Part shown: one piece after another, positions 5,585-8,763 of the stretch
Layout of the letters: each line of letters starts with the position of its first letter
Position numbering within the stretch: position 1 is the stretch's first letter
From: an uncultured Oscillospiraceae bacterium
GTDB taxonomy: Bacteria; Bacillota_A; Clostridia; Oscillospirales; Oscillospiraceae
Length of the DNA stretch: 8,763 bases
Assembly: GCA_934561335.1 (NCBI GenBank)
Contig: CAKTGD010000065.1
Coordinates: forward strand, 1-8,763
Direction of reading: 5' to 3'
Translations under genes and position numbers: made by a program
Notes under the pieces: model-generated
The model's database searches: none
Told to the model about the DNA's origin: nothing
The model's input: only the letters and a program-made list of their open reading frames with translations

Positions 5585-5620
5585 CAGAAAACACCGCCCC
5601 GGATGGGACGGCGTTTTCTG
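5585..5620 (-). terminator. Terminator-like hairpin downstream of rnhA
   Basis: In the - strand transcript 16 consecutive pairs form (CAGAAAACGCCGTCCC with GGGGCGGTGTTTTCTG, ATCC loop), two of them G-U wobbles. In a + strand transcript the same two positions are A-C mismatches. It follows rnhA by about 160 bases and precedes the gap promoter. The downstream U run is weak (TTTCC), but the stem's own lower part is A/U-rich (AGAAAAC/GTTTTCT). Confidence 0.6.
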
Positions 5621-5781
5621 TGTGTGTTTTGTTAGGAGAGAGAGAAAAATCACATAAGGATTGGCTTCCTTTTGGATGATTCTATCTTACCCTATATTTT
5701 TTTCCGAATCTTGAATTGGCTATGAACTTTTTGTGAATTAGGTAAACAAATGATGAACAAACAGCCGGATTTCCCACTTTT
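5621..5781. other. AT-rich stretch after rnhA, no gene seen
   Basis: This is the rnhA 3' flank up to the 5585-5620 hairpin. It is distinctly more AT-rich than the rest of the window, especially 5685-5760. Short open frames on either strand have no ribosome binding site and no recognisable content. Confidence 0.5.
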
Positions 5782-6219
5782 TCAGAGAAATTTCCGACTC
5801 TCGGCCACGGCAAGCTGGTCGCAGCGGTTGTTTTTCTCATTCGCGGCGTGGCCCTTGACCCAGTGCAGGTGCACGGTATGGCGGCCCAGCTGGGCCAGCA
5901 GCTGCTGCCACAGATCCACATTCAGCACCGGCTTTTTGTCGGCCTTGATCCAGCCCTTTTTCTGCCAGCCGTACAGCCAGCCCTTGTCGATGGCGTCCAC
6001 CACATACTTGGAGTCGGAATACAGCTCCACGGTACACGGCTCCTTCAAAAGACTGAGCGCCGCCAGCACGGCGGTCAGCTCCATGCGGTTATTGGTGGTC
6101 TGCGCCTCGCCGCCGGAGAGCTCCTTTTCGTGGCCCTGCCACTCCAGTATGGCGCCCCATCCGCCGGGGCCGGGGTTGCCGCTGCACGCGCCGTCGGTAT
6201 AAATGGTCACTGTTTTCAT
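5782..6219 (-). CDS. rnhA: Ribonuclease HI
   Basis: RNase HI cuts the RNA strand of RNA-DNA hybrids, removing primers and R-loops, using two metal ions. The protein has 145 residues against about 155 in E. coli; only the C-terminal tail is shorter. All active-site positions are visible: Asp9 in [16 protein letters not shown], Glu47 in NNRMEL, Asp69 in YSDSKYV, His124 in WVKGHA and Asp134 in NRCDQLA. The basic region [17 protein letters not shown] (81-97) corresponds to the substrate-binding handle. The start is ATG at 6219-6217 with AAGGAGA just upstream. An upstream TTG extension to 6288 lacks any family resemblance. It follows trmO by 105 bases on the same strand. Confidence 0.96.
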   Translation of the reverse strand: MKTVTIYTDGACSGNPGPGGWGAILEWQGHEKELSGGEAQTTNNRMELTAVLAALSLLKEPCTVELYSDSKYVVDAIDKGWLYGWQKKGWIKADKKPVLNVDLWQQLLAQLGRHTVHLHWVKGHAANEKNNRCDQLAVAESRKFL

Positions 6220-6296
6220 ACGGTCTCCTTGTTTTCGGAAGGGTTTTGCGCGCCCCAGCGCGGCCTGCTTTTGCCCCCATGGCAGCAAAAGTGCCC

Positions 6297-6312
6297 CGTC
6301 CCCGAAGGGACG
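6297..6312 (-). repeat. UUCG-capped hairpin between trmO and rnhA
   Basis: In the - strand transcript CGTCCC and GGGACG form a 6-bp stem capped by a C(UUCG)G tetraloop, 12 bases after the trmO stop. No U run follows. Two further palindromes lie before rnhA: CTTTTGC/GCAAAAG (about 6268-6291) and CGCGC/GCGCG with a CCCA/TGGG loop (6249-6262). These may be processing or stability elements, or leaky terminators. Confidence 0.5.
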
Positions 6313-6324
6313 AAACGCTCTTTT

Positions 6325-7005
6325 TTACTCCACCCCTTCAACGATCACCGTCTCACCCTCCACCCGGAATGTCACATTGCATCCTGCGTAGGTCAGGCCG
6401 TAGATCCGTTGGGGATCCGCCTGATACCGGGGGCGGGGATCGCCTGCCAGCACCGCCAGCAGGCCGCTGCGGTGCACCGGCGGAATCTGCTCCAGCAGCG
6501 CCGGGGGAAAGGATACCGCCAGCGCCGGGCTATCAAGCCCGGCGGTAAAGCCGCCTGCGGCCTCCGGCCTTGCGTCACAGTAGGGGAGATAGGGCTTGAT
6601 ATCCAGAATGGGCGTGCCGTCCACCAGATCGATGCCCCGGACATGGAGCACCGGCCCCTCCGGCGTGTGAAGCTCCACCCCCGCCAGCTCCACGCAGCTC
6701 AGGCCGATGGGGTTGGGCCGGAAGGGGGAGCGGGTGGCAAACACCCCCATACGCTGGTTGCCGCCCAGACGAGGCGGCCGCACCGTGGGCGACCAGTCCT
6801 TGCGGACTGCCTGATGGAACATCCACACCAGCCACAGGTGGGAAAAGCCCTCCAGACCCCGCAGCGCGTCGGCGCAGCGGTAGTCCGGCTCAAATATAAC
6901 GGTTCCCTGAGCGGGAGCAAGGCCGCTTTGCCGGGGGACGCCGAATTTTTCGGCAAAGGGGGTACGGACACGGGCAATGACCCGCATTTCAACTTTATCG
7001 TTCAC
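6325..7005 (-). CDS. trmO: tRNA (N6-threonylcarbamoyladenosine(37)-N6)-methyltransferase TrmO
   Basis: TrmO uses S-adenosylmethionine to N6-methylate t6A37 of threonine tRNA(s), fine-tuning decoding of ACY codons. The protein has 226 residues, against about 235 in E. coli. Hallmark stretches: ARVRTPFAEKFGVPRQ (11-26), ADALRGLEGFSHLWLV (45-60), TVRPPRLGG (74-82), MGVFATRSPFRPNPIGLS (86-103), IDLVDGTPILDIKPYLPY (125-142) and DPRPRY (189-194). The start is taken as GTG 7005, which overlaps the upstream gene's stop by 11 bases and gives an N terminus matching the family length. ATG at 6987 would remove six residues and has no clear ribosome binding site. GGAGG (about 7022-7018) is 12 bases from the GTG, a long spacing. 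Either start keeps the full catalytic beta-barrel domain. Confidence 0.93.
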   Translation of the reverse strand: MNDKVEMRVIARVRTPFAEKFGVPRQSGLAPAQGTVIFEPDYRCADALRGLEGFSHLWLVWMFHQAVRKDWSPTVRPPRLGGNQRMGVFATRSPFRPNPIGLSCVELAGVELHTPEGPVLHVRGIDLVDGTPILDIKPYLPYCDARPEAAGGFTAGLDSPALAVSFPPALLEQIPPVHRSGLLAVLAGDPRPRYQADPQRIYGLTYAGCNVTFRVEGETVIVEGVE

Positions 7006-7336
7006 GATAGCCGGAATCCTCCAGATGGGCCTTGATATCCTTGGGCAGCATCATCAGACGCGCCGCCTGACCCACCACCACAGCCACCAGATAGAACACC
7101 ACCACCAGAATATTGTGATAGCGCTGGGCCAGCACGAACATCATCAGCAGCAGCAACAGCAGCACTGCGTTGATCCGCCCGCTGCGCCCCTCGATCTCCT
7201 GCAATTGAGCGGACTTGTTGTAGATCACCTTGTTATAGGTAAAGCGGCTCTCGTTGGCGGCGTTGCGGTACAGATTCTTGGTAAAATACTGCCAGCGGGT
7301 CAGGGGCACGCTGGCTTCACGGGATGCGCTGGACAT
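6995..7336 (-). CDS. Small membrane protein with two transmembrane helices
   Basis: I do not recognise the family. The 113-residue protein has a charged N-terminal half (1-54), then two hydrophobic helices, about 56-70 (INAVLLLLLLMMFVLA) and 75-90 (NILVVVFYLVAVVVGQ), joined by the short loop QRYHN. It ends in a charged tail (93-113, KDIKAHLEDSGYRER). Positive charges on both ends suggest both termini are cytoplasmic. The start is ATG at 7336-7334 with GGAAAGGAAG directly upstream (plus-strand 7343-7352). It lies 57 bases after gyrA and overlaps trmO by 11 bases, implying co-translation with trmO. No link to tRNA modification or topology is evident from the sequence. Confidence 0.8.
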   Translation of the reverse strand: MSSASREASVPLTRWQYFTKNLYRNAANESRFTYNKVIYNKSAQLQEIEGRSGRINAVLLLLLLMMFVLAQRYHNILVVVFYLVAVVVGQAARLMMLPKDIKAHLEDSGYRER

Positions 7337-7363
7337 GGGACACTTCCTTTCCGCGGAAATGCG

Positions 7364-7385
7364 GGGCGGGGCAATGGCCCCGCCC
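7364..7385 (-). terminator. GC-rich hairpin between gyrA and the membrane protein gene (weak or leaky terminator)
   Basis: A 9-bp perfect stem of G and C only (7364-7372 with 7377-7385) carries a 4-nt loop and begins 9 bases after the gyrA stop. No U run follows in the - strand transcript (CGCATTTCC). Transcription may continue into the downstream genes; the hairpin may act on mRNA ends instead. Confidence 0.4.
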
Positions 7386-7393
7386 GCAGTGGT

Positions 7394-8763
7394 TTATTCT
7401 TCCTCTTCCTTATCGGTGAGGGCCATGGCGATGACCTGATCGCCCTCCTCCTTGAAGCGCATGACGATGACGCCCTGGGTGGCGCGGCCTGCGCTGCGGA
7501 TGTTTTCCACCGCCGTGCGCAGCATGATGCCGCTCTGGGTGATCAGCAGAAGATCCTCGCTGCCGTCCACCACCTTCATGCCCACCACGCCGCCGGTCTT
7601 ATCGGTGACCATATAGTTTTTGATACCGATGCCGCCGCGGTTGGTGACCCGGTATTCCTCCACCGGCGTCTGCTTGCCAAAGCCCTTTTCCGTGACCGAC
7701 AGCACCTGACAGCCTTCCACCGCCTTGGCCGCGCCGATAACACGGTCTCCCTCCCGCAGGCGGATGCCGCGGACGCCCACGGCGTCACGGCCCATGGAGC
7801 GGACATCGTTCTCATCGAAGCACACCGCCATACCGTCGTAGGTGGCGATCAGCACCCGGCTCCGGCCGTCGGTTTGCAGCACGGACACCAGACGGTCTCC
7901 CTCGTCCAGACGCAGGGCGCGGATGCCGTTTTGCCGCAGGTTGCGGAAGGCGGACACCGCCACGCGCTTGACGGTGCCGTTCTCCGTCACCATGGTCAGC
8001 TGGAGGCGGCTCTCGTCCGTCTCCTCGCTGGGGCGGTAGTGGATCATGGCCTGCACCCGCTCGTCGGTTTCGATCTGCAAAATGTTCACCAGCGCGGTAC
8101 CCTTGGCGGCCTTGCCGGATTCGGGGATCTGATAGCCCTTCTTCCGGTAGACCTTGCCGGTATCGGTAAAGAACAGGATGAAATCGTGGGTGGAGGCGGT
8201 AAACACGTCGCAGACGTAATCCTCGTCCCGGGTGGTGATGCCCTTCTTGCCCATGCCGCCCTTGGACTGGGCGGTATACTCGCTGACCGGCGTGCGCTTG
8301 ATATAGCCGTTGCAGGTCAGGGTATAGACGCACTCCTCCTCCTCGATGAGATCCTCGATGTCGATCTCGTCCTCCACATCCTGGATCTCGGTCTTGCGCT
8401 CGTCGCCGTACTTGTCGGCGATGGCGGTCAGCTCCTCCTTGAGGATGGACTTCACCAGACTCTCGTCGCTGAGGATCCGCAGGAAGTAGGCGATGCGCTC
8501 CTCCAGCTCCTGATACTCGGTCTGGAGCTTTTCCCGGTCGAGGCCCTGCAGGGCCTTGAGGCGCATATCCAGAATGGCCTGCGCCTGCACGTCGTCCAGA
8601 CCGAAGCGGGTCATCAGGTTTTCCTTGGCATTGTCGTAGCTGCTGCGGATGATGCGGATAACCTCGTCAATGTTGTCCTGGGCCACCAGCAGACCCTCCA
8701 GCAGATGGGCCCGCTCCTGCGCCTTTTTCAGGTCGAAGCGGGTGCGGCGGACGATGATCTCCT
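7394..8763 (-). CDS. gyrA: DNA gyrase subunit A, C-terminal half (5' truncated by window edge)
   Basis: GyrA is the DNA-cutting and wrapping subunit of gyrase. The window holds its last 455 residues, out of roughly 800-850; the catalytic tyrosine and quinolone-resistance region are upstream. The visible part starts in the coiled-coil/C-gate region (EIIVRRTRFDLKKAQERAHLLEGL, then LDMRLKALQGLDREKL). It is followed by an acidic linker and, from about 8330, the beta-pinwheel wrapping domain with repeated YIKRTPVSEY, GTVKRVAVSAF and GIMLRTAVENI blades. The GyrA box is QSKGGMG (8269-8249), where the usual form is QRRGG(K/R)G. Residues after it (DYVCDVFTASTHDFILFFTDTGKVY) are typical GyrA rather than ParC. 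The protein ends in an acidic DKEEEE tail. The degenerate box leaves a small chance of a ParC-like role. Confidence 0.95.
   Translation of the reverse strand, partial: EIIVRRTRFDLKKAQERAHLLEGLLVAQDNIDEVIRIIRSSYDNAKENLMTRFGLDDVQAQAILDMRLKALQGLDREKLQTEYQELEERIAYFLRILSDESLVKSILKEELTAIADKYGDERKTEIQDVEDEIDIEDLIEEEECVYTLTCNGYIKRTPVSEYTAQSKGGMGKKGITTRDEDYVCDVFTASTHDFILFFTDTGKVYRKKGYQIPESGKAAKGTALVNILQIETDERVQAMIHYRPSEETDESRLQLTMVTENGTVKRVAVSAFRNLRQNGIRALRLDEGDRLVSVLQTDGRSRVLIATYDGMAVCFDENDVRSMGRDAVGVRGIRLREGDRVIGAAKAVEGCQVLSVTEKGFGKQTPVEEYRVTNRGGIGIKNYMVTDKTGGVVGMKVVDGSEDLLLITQSGIMLRTAVENIRSAGRATQGVIVMRFKEEGDQVIAMALTDKEEEE

Noticed and set aside
5301..5594. N-terminal extension of GAPDH by 98 residues
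   Set aside because: The frame is open, but the Rossmann motif sits at the usual distance from the ATG at 5300. That ATG has a ribosome binding site, and the -10/-35 elements lie inside the extension.
5848..7035. 395-codon open frame on the + strand
   Set aside because: Antisense to rnhA and trmO, both of which have clear active-site motifs; no ribosome binding site and a His/Gln/Arg-rich composition.

Overview
The window reads as a chromosomal segment of a GC-rich, low-GC-phylum (Bacillota) gut-type bacterium, most likely a clostridial/Oscillospirales lineage. This is inferred from the protein styles (thymidine kinase, PflX-like radical SAM protein, GyrA, TrmO), strong AGGAGG-type ribosome binding sites, and long palindrome-rich intergenic DNA. 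No phage, transposase, CRISPR, rRNA or tRNA gene was seen.

Layout. On the + strand: the 3' end of thymidine kinase (1-202) overlaps by four bases a PflX-like radical SAM gene (199-1068). After a hairpin terminator comes a gene with its own promoter for an unrecognised 159-residue protein (1356-1835), closed by a strong terminator (1854-1887). From about 1888 to 2700 there is no credible gene: the DNA is a mosaic of palindromes built around two inverted copies of one repeat (about 1937-2133 and 2319-2620). Next comes an ECF-type sigma factor (2717-3214) overlapping by 11 bases a gene for a single-pass membrane protein (3204-4145), probably its anti-sigma factor. A bidirectional terminator (4209-4238) separates this pair from the genes facing it.

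On the - strand, reading from the right edge: the C-terminal half of GyrA (8763-7394), a two-helix small membrane protein (7336-6995), TrmO (7005-6325), RNase HI (6219-5782), then a terminator-like hairpin (5585-5620) and GAPDH (5300-4260) with its own sigma-A-type promoter. gyrA, the membrane protein, trmO and rnhA are co-directional and may be read together, while gapA looks like a separate unit.

Most of the genes are ordinary housekeeping genes. The items worth a second look are the inverted palindromic repeat region, the GAPDH coenzyme-site substitution, the degenerate GyrA box, the sigma/membrane-protein pair and the unrecognised 159-residue protein. I found no convincing new multi-gene system; the repeat element is the best candidate for something undescribed.
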